Positions 1 to 15,000 of a DNA stretch of 44,405 nt are shown here, piece by piece. The position numbers and the translations under genes were made by a program. The DNA lies in contig CALYRM010000006.1 in NCBI GenBank assembly GCA_945482995.1, positions 1 through 44,405 on the forward strand, written 5' to 3'. The notes below the pieces were generated by a model that saw only the letters and a program-made list of their open reading frames with translations, ran no database searches and was not told where the DNA came from. Origin of the DNA: an uncultured Clostridia bacterium. Lineage in GTDB: Bacteria > Bacillota > Clostridia > Christensenellales > CAG-1252. The first letter of the stretch is position 1; each line of letters begins with the position of its first letter.

Positions 1-1
1 G

Positions 2-3000
2 TATCAAGCCGTATTTACACCGAGTGAAGCATATTCGAGATATAAGAGCGCTTATGTTTATATCGTAGTTAACACAGTTGCTGCAAATATCGACGCTAAT
101 AATTCGGTTTTACCTATGGTAAGCAAAAAGATTGAAACGGGCGAAACTCTTAAAGATTCGGATATCGACGCAACTCTTGCTCGTATGCTTATCGCAGGTT
201 ACATTGACGAAGAGGGTAATCATATTGCTATTGACGGTAGATTCACTTGGACTTATGCAGGCGTCGTAACTCCAACTAAAATGAATTACGAAGTTGCATT
301 TATTCCGAATAACCAAAACTTGGTTAACGTGTTCAATTTTGAGTTGACCGTTTCTATCGTTTCGGAATCTTCTTGCTTTGTATTTGAATTTGACGACGAA
401 GCGCTAACCGCGAAAATAATCGGTATGAGCGCACACACCGACTGTATCGGCGGACATAGCAACTTGGTTATCAACGATACGGTTAAGCACAACGATAAAC
501 TTTACACTATCACGGCGATAGATTATAACATCACCGAGGGAAAGGGCGCTTTTGAGGGCTTGCAAGTAATCAGATCGATTGAACTTCCTTCAACCTTGAC
601 TTACATTGGCGCAAATTCATTTTTGGGTTGTTCATCGCTTAGCGAAATAACAATTCCAACCGAAGTTACATATATCGGCAACTACGCTTTCGACGGTTGT
701 ACCAATTTATCGGTGGTAAACAATCTTAGCGACAAAATCACAACGATAGGCGAGTTTGCTTTCCGCAACTGCGTATCTTTGACAAAACTTGCTTTGCCTA
801 ACTCATTGACTGAATTGGGTCGCGGCGTATTTGTAAACTGCGGTTCTTTGACCGATTTAACAATGGCAGGCAACGTCAACTACTCTTTAAGAGACGGCGT
901 AATTTATCAAGCAAGCGAGGGCGCAAGCGGACAACAATATATTCTTCATACGTATCTAGCTGTAAACGGCGTTGCAAGCTTCAAGATTCCGTCCAACGTT
1001 TGGGCTATCGGCGACTATGCGTTTGCATATAACGACAATATCTTGCAACAAGTAATTTGTAATTCTGTATATAGAATAGGTGAAAACGCTTTCGAGGGCT
1101 GTACCTATTTGAAGTATCTCTACGTTTTGAATGAAAATAGCTTTGACGGCTCGACTTGGCTTTCCGCATTGAGAGATATCAACGCACAAGGAATTACGGT
1201 ATTTGCAGAATCCCAAGACGGCAAATTGAGTTTGGCTTGTCAAGAGTTAGGACACAACTTTAAACTTTGGACAGCCGATAACTATTTGAACTTTACTTAT
1301 GACGATTCTACAATGAGAGCTGAAGTCAACGGCTTTAAGTCGGATTTGGCCGAGGAATCATTAGTGGCTATCACGTCGTTGGTTGTTCCCGCTACCGTAA
1401 AGGTTGGCGAAAAGACATACACGGTAACTGCAATCGGCGGTTTCGGTAGCAACAACACAATCACACAGTTGGTTGTACCCGAAACAGTTGAAACCGTTAG
1501 GACAAACGCATTCTTGAGTTGTAACAATTTGGAAGAATTGGTATTATTTGAAGGCTTGATGAATATCGAAGCATACGCTTTTGGTAATACGGCAATCAAG
1601 TCGTTGTTCATTCCGTCAACCGTTACTAATATCGGAAATTATGCTTTTTATAGAAATGCTAAACTTATAGGCGTAACCTTCGCCGGCGACTGCGTTCTTG
1701 GCAACGAAGTGTTTAGCGATTGTAACGAAAATCTCTTGGTTTACGGTCCCGAAGTTGTAGGTTCGGGCTATTCAATGCTTTACTACTACTTCAATGACGA
1801 AAACGTAAATATTCCATTCTGTCTATATACTCCGTCAAGCTGCTTATTATATAGCGTATCAACAGGATCGAATCCGTACGTTATCATCGAGGGTTTGCGC
1901 AATCATACTTGTACAGGTCATGCTAACGTTAAGCTCCCCGAAATGATTGACGGCTACACCGTAAAGGCAATAGCGGACGGTGCTTTCCAAAATAAGGATA
2001 TCCAATCTTTGACAATTCCTGCAACGGTTGTAAGCATCGGCTCTAACGTATTTGCAGGTTGTAACGAGTTAAAGACCATAAAAATTGACGAAAAGAATAC
2101 AAGATATTCTTTCGTTTCTGAAACTGCGACAAACGGCGATATGTTGTCGGGTGCATTGCTCAATAGTGACGGCACCGTTTTGATTGCATACTTACCAATA
2201 TCTACGGCAAAGGCTTATACCGTACCTAGTACCGTAAAGGAAATTAAGAACAATGCCTTTGAGGGTGCAACCGCACTTGAAAGCATTGCATTCGGTAATA
2301 GTGTAGAAAACATCGGAATAAATCTATTTAAGGGTTGTGATTCACTAAAAACAATCTCCTTTGACGGTAATCGCTATTTCAAATTTGAAAACGGCGCAAT
2401 CTTTAATGCAGACGGCACAAGGCTCATTGCATATCTTGGATCTAACAACGCTAAACGTTTGGTAATCCCTGCAACCGTTACCGAAATCAGCGAAAGCGCA
2501 TTTGAAAACGTCTTAACTTTAGAATCGGTAATATTTGAAGGCAAGGTTGACGAAATCGGAGTTAGAGCGTTTGCAAACTGTTATGATTTGTATTCGGTAT
2601 CTTTTGCCGATAGAGTTGAATATATTTTAGACTATGCATTCGCAGGCTGTTCGAACTTAGCGTCCGTCTACGTTGAAAAGGACGTAACGTTTATGTCTAG
2701 CACCGCCTTTAACGCTGCGGAAAGTGTAGTTTTGTATAGCCCCGACGGTTCAACGTTAGAACTGTACGCAGAAAACATCGTCAAGTTTGCAAATTGTGAA
2801 TCTACTTCAAAATTCCACTACACTGTTAGCGGTGGCGCTTGCACGATTACGGGACTTGATAGAGTTGCATTTTCCGGCGATAGTATCAAGATTATAATTC
2901 CGTCATACATCAATGGCTATAAGGTAATTGCTATTGGTGACAACGCTTTCAACGAGTCGGGCTTATCCAATAATTTCGCAAGACTAACATCTGTTTATAT

Positions 3001-6000
3001 TCCGTCAACTGTACAGTATATCGGCAGACAAGCATTTTATTATTGTACGTCATTAAAGGATATCTTCTTTGGCGGTGATATGAATTTAGCGGTAACCGAT
3101 GGATCATCTACCGACGATTTAGATAGATTTAAGAATGTAAATTCCGAAGTAAATATCACGGTAGCCGAAAACAGTAAGTTACAAGCGTTCTTCCAAAACT
3201 ACTATCCGACGTTTGCAAACCTTTCTTCGGATACCGATTCATGTTTGAGTTATACTCCGGACGGCGACGGCTTAAAGATTACAGGCTTGAAAAATCACGT
3301 TTGCAAGAATAGTCATTCGCACGTAATTATCCCCGAAGAAATCAACGGAAAACAGGTAATTGCAATTGATTCATATGCTTTTGCCAATGGCAAGGTTATC
3401 TCTATCGAACTTCCAAGAACGGTAAAAACAATTGGAAACAACGCTTTTGACGGCTGTTCGAGATTGACTTCAATCTATATGCCATCTGTAACCAAGATAG
3501 GAAGTTACGCATTTAGAGATTGTTCGAGACTATCTTCAATAAGTATCGCTGCAAAACTTGAAGAGTTAGGCGCATACGTATTTAGCGGTTGCGACAATTT
3601 GTCGTCAGTATACTTCCAAGGCGATTTTGCTAAATCGGCAGGATCTATTCCGGACGATATTTTGAGCGAATCTGCAAGCTCAACAATTAGATACACCGCA
3701 TTCTTAAATCAAGGCGATAACACTCCGATAAATGCAAAGATTTATTTGCCGGAAAGTTATTTATTTATCAACTTAGGCGGATTTGAAAGCATAAATAATA
3801 CCTTCGTTTATAACTACTTTGTCGATAACCTAGTTCGTACGGGTTACAACTTTGACTATAAGTGTTGGTATACAAACGTAAGAGAACAAAACGGCTTTAC
3901 CATTGCTCTTGACGCCGACAGCAAAATGGCAGGTATCATTGGTTACAATGGCGACAGCAAGGAATTGGTTATTCCTTCGGTATATTATGATATAGTTGAT
4001 AATATTGTAATCGAATATCCTATATATTATATCGGCGAAAACGCATTTAGTTCGCTAGTTGAAACCAACGCTACCGACACCATTCAATCGATAGTAATGG
4101 GTGAAAACATAATGGGTATTTTCTCAAATGCTTTCGCTTATATGAAGAATTTGAGATCAATTACAATTCCGCAAAGCGTCAATATAATGGGTGACTACGT
4201 ATTTTACGGCTGTAACTTGTTGACGGAAATCTATTTCCAAGGCGACGTTGAAGATATGGGCACAACCTTGGTAAGAGATAATGCGCTTGAACTTAAAGTT
4301 TACGGACCTCAAGTTGGCAACGTAAGCGGTGAGTTCTCAAAATTAATGTACGGTAAATTTGTAAACTACAACACAATTACCGATCCCGAATGTTTTGAGT
4401 TTATTTATAACGAAGCTGACAATTATTACACCATAACGGGTGTTAAAGATCACTTCTGCTCGGCCGGTCATATCAATATTGTTATACCGTCCTATTATAG
4501 AGGCGTTCCGATTAAAGTGATTTCTCAAACTGCTTTCAACGGTCAACACGAAACCTATTCGTTGACTATTTCCAAGAGTATTGAGAAGATTTACCCGGGA
4601 GCATTCACAGGATGTACAAATCTTACGAGCATAGCGGTAGACGGTAAGAACACGTCTTATAAGTTTGTTGACGGAATTTTGACCGACTATCAAACAAGCT
4701 CCGTTCTTTATATTTGCTTATCAAATATGGTTACCTACACCGTTCCCGATAGCATAAAGGTTATCAAAAAGGGTGCATTTGAGGGTAGCACAGTTCATAA
4801 CTTGATTTTGAATGCGTATATTACCGATATCGAATCGGGCGCATTTGACGGTGCTCAAAACTTAACTACGATAAGTGGCTTGACTCATAACCAATATTTC
4901 ACCTACGAGCAAGGCGGTTTATATAGAACCGAGGGCGACAAAAAGGTTGAATTGATAATGTATATGTACACGTTATCGAATAGATCTTTTGTTGTTCCAA
5001 GCACGGTTAAGTATGTTTTAGACGGTGCGTTCAAGGGTGCAAATAACTTAGAGCAAATCACTTTCACTACAGATTGTAGTTTTGGTAAGAACGTCTATGC
5101 AAATACAAACGAAAACTTGATTGTCGTAGGCGCTTCCGACTATTACGGCGTTCAATATAATTGCTTAAAGGAAAATGTTAAATTCTTAAAGAGCGTACCA
5201 GAAGAAAACTTCAATTTGTCCGAGAAAGAGGACGGCACTTTGATGGTAAACGGATTTGCAAATATCGAAACTATTACCGAAGAAATTGTCTACGTTCCTG
5301 CATTTATTGGAAATGTTGAGGTAACCTCGATAGGCGCAAACGCATTTGCAGTAGACCAAGGTGTAGTCAAGGGAATAATCTTGTCGGAATCGATTGTCAA
5401 AATTGGTGAAAACGCATTCTTGAATTCGACTATTACAAGTCTATACGTAGGTTCAAACGTTGAAGTTGTAGGCGCTGACGCCTTTGAATCTTCTAGTTTA
5501 ACAGAGATATTCTTTGGTGGCGACGTCGAACTATACGATACCGCATTCATTAAGTATCAAAATCAAGAGAATACCGCTCTTGAGATTTATTACACAAGCG
5601 ATGCGGCAAATTTGAACGATTATTTGACAAGCGAATCGTTTAAGGTTGCGGTAGGTAATAGGGTTAATACCTATGATTACTCCGACTTTGACGATGAAAT
5701 GATGAATTCCATTTGTTTCGAGTATGAACTCGTAGACGGCGTTTACGTTGTATCCGGATTGAAAAAGCACGCTTGTTTGTCATCACACGCAGATATAACC
5801 ATTCCTTCATATTATTACGTTAAGAATGAAGACGGAAGTTATGCAGTAGAATCGGACGGCACTTACAAGAAACAAGTCGTAACCACACTTGGTGCAAATG
5901 CATTCGCTTTCAATAACGATATTCTTCGCTTGAACATTCCCGAAACAATCCAAACCATTGGTACGGGCGCTATTTCCGGCTGTATGTTCTTGACCGAGAT

Positions 6001-9000
6001 TATTCCTCACAAGAATTCACCGTATACCTTTGAAAAGTTATATGCGATGATTTTTAGCGAGGCACTTCAAGAGATTGAACAACCCATTGAAAAGGTTGAG
6101 ATTAAGGGCGACTTAGACTACACAAGAGTTGAAATTCCGTCCGAAACCGAAGAAAAGAAGTTCGCAATGAGATTAAATAAATCTTTGCTTGATTCTCTAG
6201 TTAAGGGCGAACACACAATTAAGGCATTAGACTTCTCTAACTCGGTAATTCTTTCACTCACACTAAATACCGAACTTGGAACAGTTGAATACAACGGCTA
6301 TACCGAGAGTTATAGAGTTATTGATAACTACTTGGTTATTTCTCATTCCTTCTTTACACTCGACGACTTCACCAAGATTGTTTACGTTGTATTAGAGGGC
6401 GAACTTTCATTTACCGAAGTCGAGGACGAATTGAGAATTAACAAGGGTATTTTTGAAGCACTAAGAAATAACGGTAACAGCACGCTACTAGTTACAAGAT
6501 CCACCTTTAACGAGGACGTCTTATCGTTTACCGTCGACAAGAGAGAGGACGAATATAGTCTTGTTGGCGAGGACGAAGTAAACGAAATCACGTTTAGCGA
6601 GGGCGTATTGTATAAGACCGAAGAGGTTGATTCCGAATATAACGCAGAGCCTATCACTGTTTTGGATTCGTTGGTTGTCTATGTATCGGTAAATAAAGAT
6701 GCCGAGTTTATTGTACCCGACACCGTAACGACAATTGAGGACGGTGCTTTCTACGGCATTGACGCATTGACTTCAATCACAATCGGAAAGAATGTTGAAA
6801 ATATCGGCAAAAACGTATTTGTAGGCTGCACCAACTTGACAAAGTTCGTTGTAAAGGAGGGCAACCAATACTTCTTCACCGATAAATACAATGCTTTGTA
6901 TAGATATAATTCAGATGAAAAGACGTCTGCAACGTTCTATGCATATCCTGCCGCAAGAACAGGACAAAATCACTGGTTAGGTACGGATATCGAAGTAACC
7001 GACATTGTAAGCGGAGCATATTCTTATGCAAAATCACTTGCAAATATCTATATTGAAACGCTAGTTGATTATCCCGAACTAACCGATAACAACGGAATAT
7101 TTGACAATCTTGCGATTTACTCAACTGAAAATAAACTCAACGTTTATATGCCGTCTTACGGCACTAACTATCCCGACCACTTTGAAGTAGGCGCGTCAGG
7201 ACTAGAAAGATATTTGAGAGAAATCGTGGCAAGAGAGGAAAATCCCGCTCATATCAATATTTATACACATACAAATAAATTCTGTTTCGAATATAACGAA
7301 GCAGGAAATGAAGTGATTGGATTAGTCGACCATGACTGCAATTCCGACCACAAGAATATTGTATTACCTATTTACGCATTCGGAAAAGAGCTTACCGCTG
7401 TTGGCGAATATGCTTTCATGGGAGAAACAATGGAAAGCTTTACCCTTCTAAATAAGAATACCGGTTTTGAGATTAAAGCAGGCGCATTTGCCGATTGCGA
7501 CACGTTGACAAACATTGTTTTGCCTGATAACTCTAAATATGTATTTAATTCGGGCGTATTGCTAAACGGTAACATTCTTGTAGCAGTTTTGGCTTCAAGC
7601 GAATACAAGGATATAAGATTAGAATCCGTTCAATTAGACGCTGACGCCGACACCGAGGTTGAACCGGGCTTAGAAGAAGATGAGCCGATTATCGACGAGC
7701 CGTCTGAGCCAATTACTGCAACCGTTTCAGTTAAGGTTGAAACCATAGTAAGAGACGGTAAGACTGTAAAGGTTGCAACGGTAAGCGGTATCGTTGATAT
7801 AATGCAAGCAGCATTCTATGGAAACGACAACGTTGAATTAATCTACCTATCAAAGGAAATTAACGATATCGGCATTGGCGCATTCAGTTATTGTACGAAG
7901 TTAAAGACGATTGAGGTAAGCAACCAAAACGAAAAGTATTCATTTGACTTCGTAAACGGTATACTCTACAACAAGACCTTATCCATTCTCCACACCGTTT
8001 TATATTCGTACACCGAGAATATGCAAGACACCTTATTCGAGGTTGATAACGGTTCGGGCAACATAATGGAAAACGTAGTAGAAATTAAGGGAAGAGCATT
8101 TGAGGGTACTAACATCTCAAGATTAAAGCTTCCGTATTCTTTGGCGATAATTGGCGATAGAGCCTTTGCGGATATGGATTATCTATCCTATATCTATCTA
8201 GAATCCGAAGTTCAAGATATTAATTTTGACGTTGATATTTTGGGATTAAAGACCGATGACGGCTTGGTTGACGATTGGGGAGACAGACGAGTTGTTGTAT
8301 ACGGACCTTGTGGCGAAGATCCAAACAACACCGAGAGTATGGATATTAAATATAGTATAATACATAGATATTTCATATATAATTATTTCGGCGTACTCCC
8401 CGAGGAAAGCGTAATGCTTGAAAGTTTCGATTGGTACACCGGCAATACTTCATTGATTGCAGTATACAAGCCTTGGTCGGATTATAACAACTTTAGCTAC
8501 GAATACATAGAGGGAACGAACGAAAATGAAGCAAACGTTGCTTATATCACGGGGCTAAATACCGAGCGTGGCGCAGAGGATTTGGATTCGGGTACCGAAG
8601 AAATCGTTGTTCCACTCTATACCTACAAGACCTACACCGACGAAAACGGAGAAGAACAAAAGTTACCATATAGAATAACTACAATTAAGGAAGGCGCATT
8701 TGCTAACCATACCGAAATTAGAAGTATAACCTTGCTATACAATATCGAAATGATTGAGGACGCATTCATGAAGGGCGCTTTCAACGTCGAAGAAATGATT
8801 GTAATGGATAACGAGGGCTATACGGTAGTAACTTCCGAAAAATTAAAGGGCGCTTTGTTCACTAAGGATATGACAAAGTTATTGGTATATTTGGCAACGT
8901 CCACTTTGAACAACTACGAAGTTCCTGCTACGGTAAAAGAAATTGCAGCGGCAACTTTCGCATACTCAAAGAACTTGACAAGCGTATTAATTCCGAAATC

Positions 9001-12000
9001 GGTTGAATATATTGGAGCAGGCGCATTCTCATCTTGTAAGAGACTTACAAAGATTAATGAGAATACTCCATATTATTCGTTCAGCAACTTCACCTTGTAC
9101 GGAAATAACGAAACCTTGTTACATACCTATTTGGCAACAGGTAGCGGTGCGTCGGGCGAATACGTTGTTCCTGAATGGGTAAGAGAAATCAATGACTACG
9201 CATTTGAAGGAAACTTCAACGTTGTAAACATAAGAATACCCGAATACGTAAACGATAAAGGCACAGTAAGCACAGTATCATTTATTGGTAGTTACGCATT
9301 TGCAAGTATGAACTCCTTGCAAGAAATCTACTTTGAGGGCTATACAAATATCAATAGAGCCGAAGAGTACAACCCCGAAACAGTACAAGTATTCGAACAA
9401 GACGGATTGAGATTTGAAGTAAGCGGCTTGCGTACCTCTTTCGCTTACGCTCAAGAATTTGAGGTCGGAAACATAAGCGTATTAGTTTTGGACGGCGAAG
9501 AGGGTAGCTATCTATTTGACGAGGATATTACCGTTTTGTCAAGTTACGAAACTAAGGTAATTAATTCCGAGGGAAAGGAAGAAACCAAACTTGTTGAATA
9601 CAATAAGTGGGTTGCAGGTATCTACACAATTAAGATCAATATTAATTATAACGATAAGACCTACGAATTTACTTATAACGTAACAAACGAGGATATTGTC
9701 AATAGCTTCGGCAAGACCAAAGGAAACGCTATCACTGTTTACGCGCCTGCCGACTCATACGTTAAGCATCAAGTAAGCGAATATTCCTTCATTGAGTATG
9801 TTGCTTATACACCAAAGACCGCGCTTGACTACGTTCATATAAACGATACCGATGCAATGGAAAGCTACATTGCTATAAACGGCTATTCACAATCTGCCGC
9901 AAGCGTATATGGTAAAGAAGATTACGATAGAGAAGAGGGCGTTGTCGTAATTGGTGATATCTTCCAATTGGTAATTCCGTCATATATTGAGAATACCAAG
10001 GTTAAGGTAATAACCAAAGACGCATTCCATTCTACCGATAGGGCAATTTCCGACTCCAAGACAATTATTGATTATGAAGAGTTCAATATAAACAATGCGA
10101 ATGCTTATATCGAGGCAATCAATAACTCCTTGTATTCAGTTGATACGAGAAGGGCAATACTGAATTCAAGAATCAAGAGCCTAGTAACCTTGGAAAATCT
10201 TGAAAGAATAGAAGAGAGCGCTTTTGAAAATAGCGAAAACTTAGAAAGTATCATAATCAGCAAGACCGTTTTGGAAATTGGCGCAGGTGCCTTTACATAC
10301 TCCGAAAAGGTTGAAAAAGTAAATGTTGACGCTCAAAATATTTCCTTCGTAATGGATAACGGCACGTTGTACGAGGGCAATGGTAAAGTGCTTCACACAG
10401 TATTTAATTCAATGCTTGTGGACTTCTTCTTTGAAACCGAGCAACCTGTTGTGGAAATCAAAGCAAGAGCTTTCGAGGGCGTAAACAAGATTAAGTATCT
10501 AACCGTACCTATCACAACGTCAGTAATCGGAGAGAGAGCGTTCAAGAACATGAAGAATCTTGAAGAAATCTACGTTACCACAAACTTTGCTCCGCCCGAC
10601 AATGCTTTTGACGGTTGTATGGTAGGATTTACAATCTTTGCTCCCGGTGGCAACGCATTGGAAGCATACTGCAACAACCATAAATATAACTTTGTTGCTT
10701 GGAACCCGAAAGAATGCTTTACCTACGAATTTAATAACGGTACTGCAACCATAACAGGTTTGACCGGACACTCCAACTGCACAGCCTCTCATAACGATTA
10801 CGTTGTACCGATGTTTATCGACGGCGTAAAGGTAACCGTAATTGGATCAGGAGCATTTTCCAAGGCTTCAACTTCAATCACATCTGTAACCTTGCCGACA
10901 AGCATTAAGACAATCGAAAGTCGCGCTTACGAGGGCTGTACCGATTTAACCTATATATACATTCCATATAGTGTAACCGCAATTGGCGACGAGGCATTCG
11001 CAGGCTGTACCACGTTAAGAGAAGTCGTATTTGTCAGTGATTGCAAACTTGGCGCAAGAGTATTTGAAGGTGCGTCCGCAAACTTAGTACTTTACTATGC
11101 GACCATACTTGGCAATTCTGCGGGCAACATTTACGATTACGCGTCAAAACAAAAGATTGCTTTCAACAAGGGTACTCCTTCGACGTGCTTCGTTGTAAGT
11201 GAAATAATAAAGGACAACGAGGAATGTTTGAGAATAGATCATTTGAAAGAACATTCATGCGGATATTCTCACGTTAACGTTGAAATACCTTCTTTGATAA
11301 GAGGTAAAAAGGTTGTTGAAATCGGCGAATCGGCATTCGTCACTGCTAGAAATTTAGCAACGCTAGTTATTCCCGAATATGTATCGGCAATTGGAATAAA
11401 GGCATTTAACGGTTGTCCTTTGACGAATATTGAAGTTGCCGCAAACAACCAATATATCAAATTCAGTCAAGGCGCTTTCTATACCAAAGACGGCAAAAAG
11501 CTTATTTTGGCTGTAAGCAGTATCGCAGGCGATACGTTGACGATTGAAAATGGCACTGAAATCATTTTATCGGGCGCATTTGAAGATTCAACGGTAAAAG
11601 AGATTGTAATCAACCCCGAATTGACAACCATTTCAGAGGGTGCGTTCGCAAGTTGTTCTAACCTAGTCAAATTCTCTATGTCGGCAGGCGATGGTAAAAC
11701 CAACTTCAAAGTTAGCGAAAACGGCGTGTTGTACAATAGCAGTATGACCCTTCTCTATGCATATCCTGCAGGAAAGAGCGAAGTAAGCTTTACCGTTCCC
11801 GACAGTGTAATTTCAATTTGGCCGTCAGCATTCCAAGGCGCAAAGAATTTGGAAAGCGTCACGGTAGGCACGGGAATTAAGACAATTAGCGATAAAGCAT
11901 TCTACGCTGCCGAAAATCTATATGACATACAAATTTTAGGCGACGTTGTATCGGTTGGTAAGGATCTATTTGTAGGAACCAACGAGGATTTGCAAGTAAG

Positions 12001-15000
12001 CAGTTTGTACGTTGCAAATGCTTTGGACTTCTACTGCATTGAAAACAACGTAAACTTCCGCAAGTCGACTCCTCTAAATTACTTTATCACAGGTACCGAC
12101 AATATGGAAGCAGGCACTGTATCAATCATCAAGTGGAACGATATAGCAAGTCTATCCGGCACTAAGGACGTTGTAATCCCAATGTTTATTGATGACTTAA
12201 AGGTAACTGTAATTGCCGAAAGAGCATTCCAATTCAACCAAGATATGGAAACTTTGTACATTCCAAAGACAGTAACCACCATAGGCGTTGCGGCATTCTC
12301 GGGCGCAGATAATTTGCACAGCGTAGTTGTTGGTAAGAATGTTACGAGAATATTCAAAAACGCTTTCTATCAATGTACAGACCTACAAAGTATTTACTTC
12401 TTGTCGGACGACATAAGAATTTACACCGACGTATTTACGGGCGTTGATTTTGCTCATGCAGAAGTATACGTAGACGCTCTATCAAAGGGTAAGGAGCTTG
12501 AGGAACTTGCAATTTATAGCGAGCTTGACAGCATCGGCTTTATCGTTGAAGATATCAAGTACGCTTCTTGCTTCGAAACGAGTGCAATAAACGGTAACGA
12601 GCTTATAATCACAGGCTTAAAGGATCATATCTGTCCTGTAAGCCATAACAACATTGTAATTCCGTCAACAATCACTTCGGCAAACGGAAAGGTTAATTAT
12701 GTTACAGGAATAGCGCAAGACGCTTTCAAGGATAATCAAGACGTTGTCCGTATTGTAATTCCAAAGGAAGTTACGGTAATCGGTGAGGGCGCATTCTCGA
12801 ATTGTAGCAACCTAACCGAAATAGTTCTTGTTGACAACAACCACTACACCTTTGAAAACGGTGCGTTATACAACGTTAATCAAACCGTTCTTCACACATA
12901 TTTATCAAGCAATTCCGCTTTGACGTTTACAGTACCCAAAACTGTATTGAAGATTAATGATGGCGCTTTCAAGTCTGCAAGCAACTTGACTTCGATAACC
13001 TTTAATAAGGATTTGGAAATAGGTAAGCACGTATTTGACGATACAAGCGTAAACCTCATAATCTTTGGACCGAAGAAAAACGGCGAATTTTTGAGCAACC
13101 TATACGTATCCTTTATTGAGGAATACTTGAAGAATGCAGTATTTGAAGAGGTTGACGGCAATTATACCGAGCTATTATCAAGCGAGGCAGGCACACTATT
13201 TAGCGCAGATTCCTTCAAAGAAAACAATATCATATCTTCTCAATATACAATTGAGTACTTGGATGACGATACAGTTAAGATTGTTGAGTATAATCAATCG
13301 TTAGAGGATGCGGACGAAAGCAAGAACGTTGTAATAATCATACCTCAATATATCAACGATCGTAAGGTAACCATTATCGGACAGGAAGCTTTTGCAAACG
13401 TAAACGCAACAAGCATCATTATTCCTGACGGAATAGTTGAAATTGAGAAAATGGCGTTTATCAACGTCAAGAAACTTGAAAGAATAGTATTCCCACAAAC
13501 GGTGAAGAAGATTGGCGACAATGCGTTCAACGGTTGTACTTCTCTGTATGAAGCATACTTCGTTGGCGAACTTTCATTGCTTGGTTCTAACGTATTTGCA
13601 AATACGTACACTCAAGACGGTTTCTCGATTGCAATTTTCGGACCAAAGGGTGGATATCTTGAAGATAACTTTGACGAGAGCATTTACAACAACGGAACAA
13701 GCTTCAACTGCTTCGAATACGAATATGTAAAGCAAGAGGTTGGCGGAAACGTAATTATTGACTCCGAAAGCATTATGATAACCAAGTTAAAGGATCACGT
13801 ATGCAACGGTAACCACCAAAAGATTTTGTTGCCAAGCTCAATAGACGGCAAGCCCGTAACAAGATTGGCAGACGATTTATTAAAAGGTAACAATACCATA
13901 AGAAGCGTAAGATTGCCGTCACATTTAGAGGCTATCGGCGATAGATTCTTTGAAAACTGCACCAATTTGGTAGAGGTTAGCATACCGTCATCAGTGAGAA
14001 AAATTGGCGACTACGCTTTCTATAACTGTATCTCGTTAAACAACGTAATATTACCGAATATTACAAGAATAGGTAAATATGCGTTTGCTTCTTGTCATTC
14101 GTTGACGAGCTTTATCTTGCCTGATACTGTAATTAATCTTGAACATTCCGAGGGCTTGTTTAAGAACTGTACAAGTCTAGAATCCATAAGATTATCGAGT
14201 AAGATTCGTAGCTTGCCAAATTCATTCTTTGAAAATACTACAAAATTATCCGAGATTAAATACTTTGACACGATAACTATTGTCGGTATGCCTACCGAAA
14301 TAAACAGTATAGGCGAGAGATGTTTCTACAACTCTCTATATCCGTCGGTAAGCAACGAACGCATTACAGACTTGCCGTTATCCGTGATTGGCGAAAAGGC
14401 TTTTGCGTCAACAGGTATACAAAATTTCGACATTAGCAAAATAGAAGAAATGGGCTTCGGCGCATTTGCCGACTGTCCGTCTTTGAGCTTAAAGGGCAAG
14501 AACGAAAACTATGTCGTAGGACCTAACGGCATCCTATACGAAATCGAACAATTACCACCTGTAAAAGACGCTAACTCTGATTCGGAAACGTCGTTCAAGT
14601 TTGAAGGTCACGAAAACGGACACATACTAAATCCCGAAACAGAAGTGATTGAGGGTGAAGAATATATCTTAGTAGGTATCATATCCTTCCCCGAAAAGAG
14701 CGAGGTTGGAGATAAGTCGGAATGGAGAAATAATCGTGTAATGGATGAAACCACGGTAAGTGTTGTTCTAACCGATCCAATTCAAGGATATAACTCCAAT
14801 CCTATCACCGTAAACCGCGTAAAGAGAAGTGGAGATAACTACAGTTTATATGTCAAGGAAACGTCGTTGAGAACTCTACCGCAAGGTAATTATACAAGCG
14901 TTGACGTTACGTTTGATTACACTGCAAATCCATATTTCGAGGTATTGGGTGTCGGCGGATATTCTCCGATATCAAAGGAATATTCTTTCAATGGTTCAAT

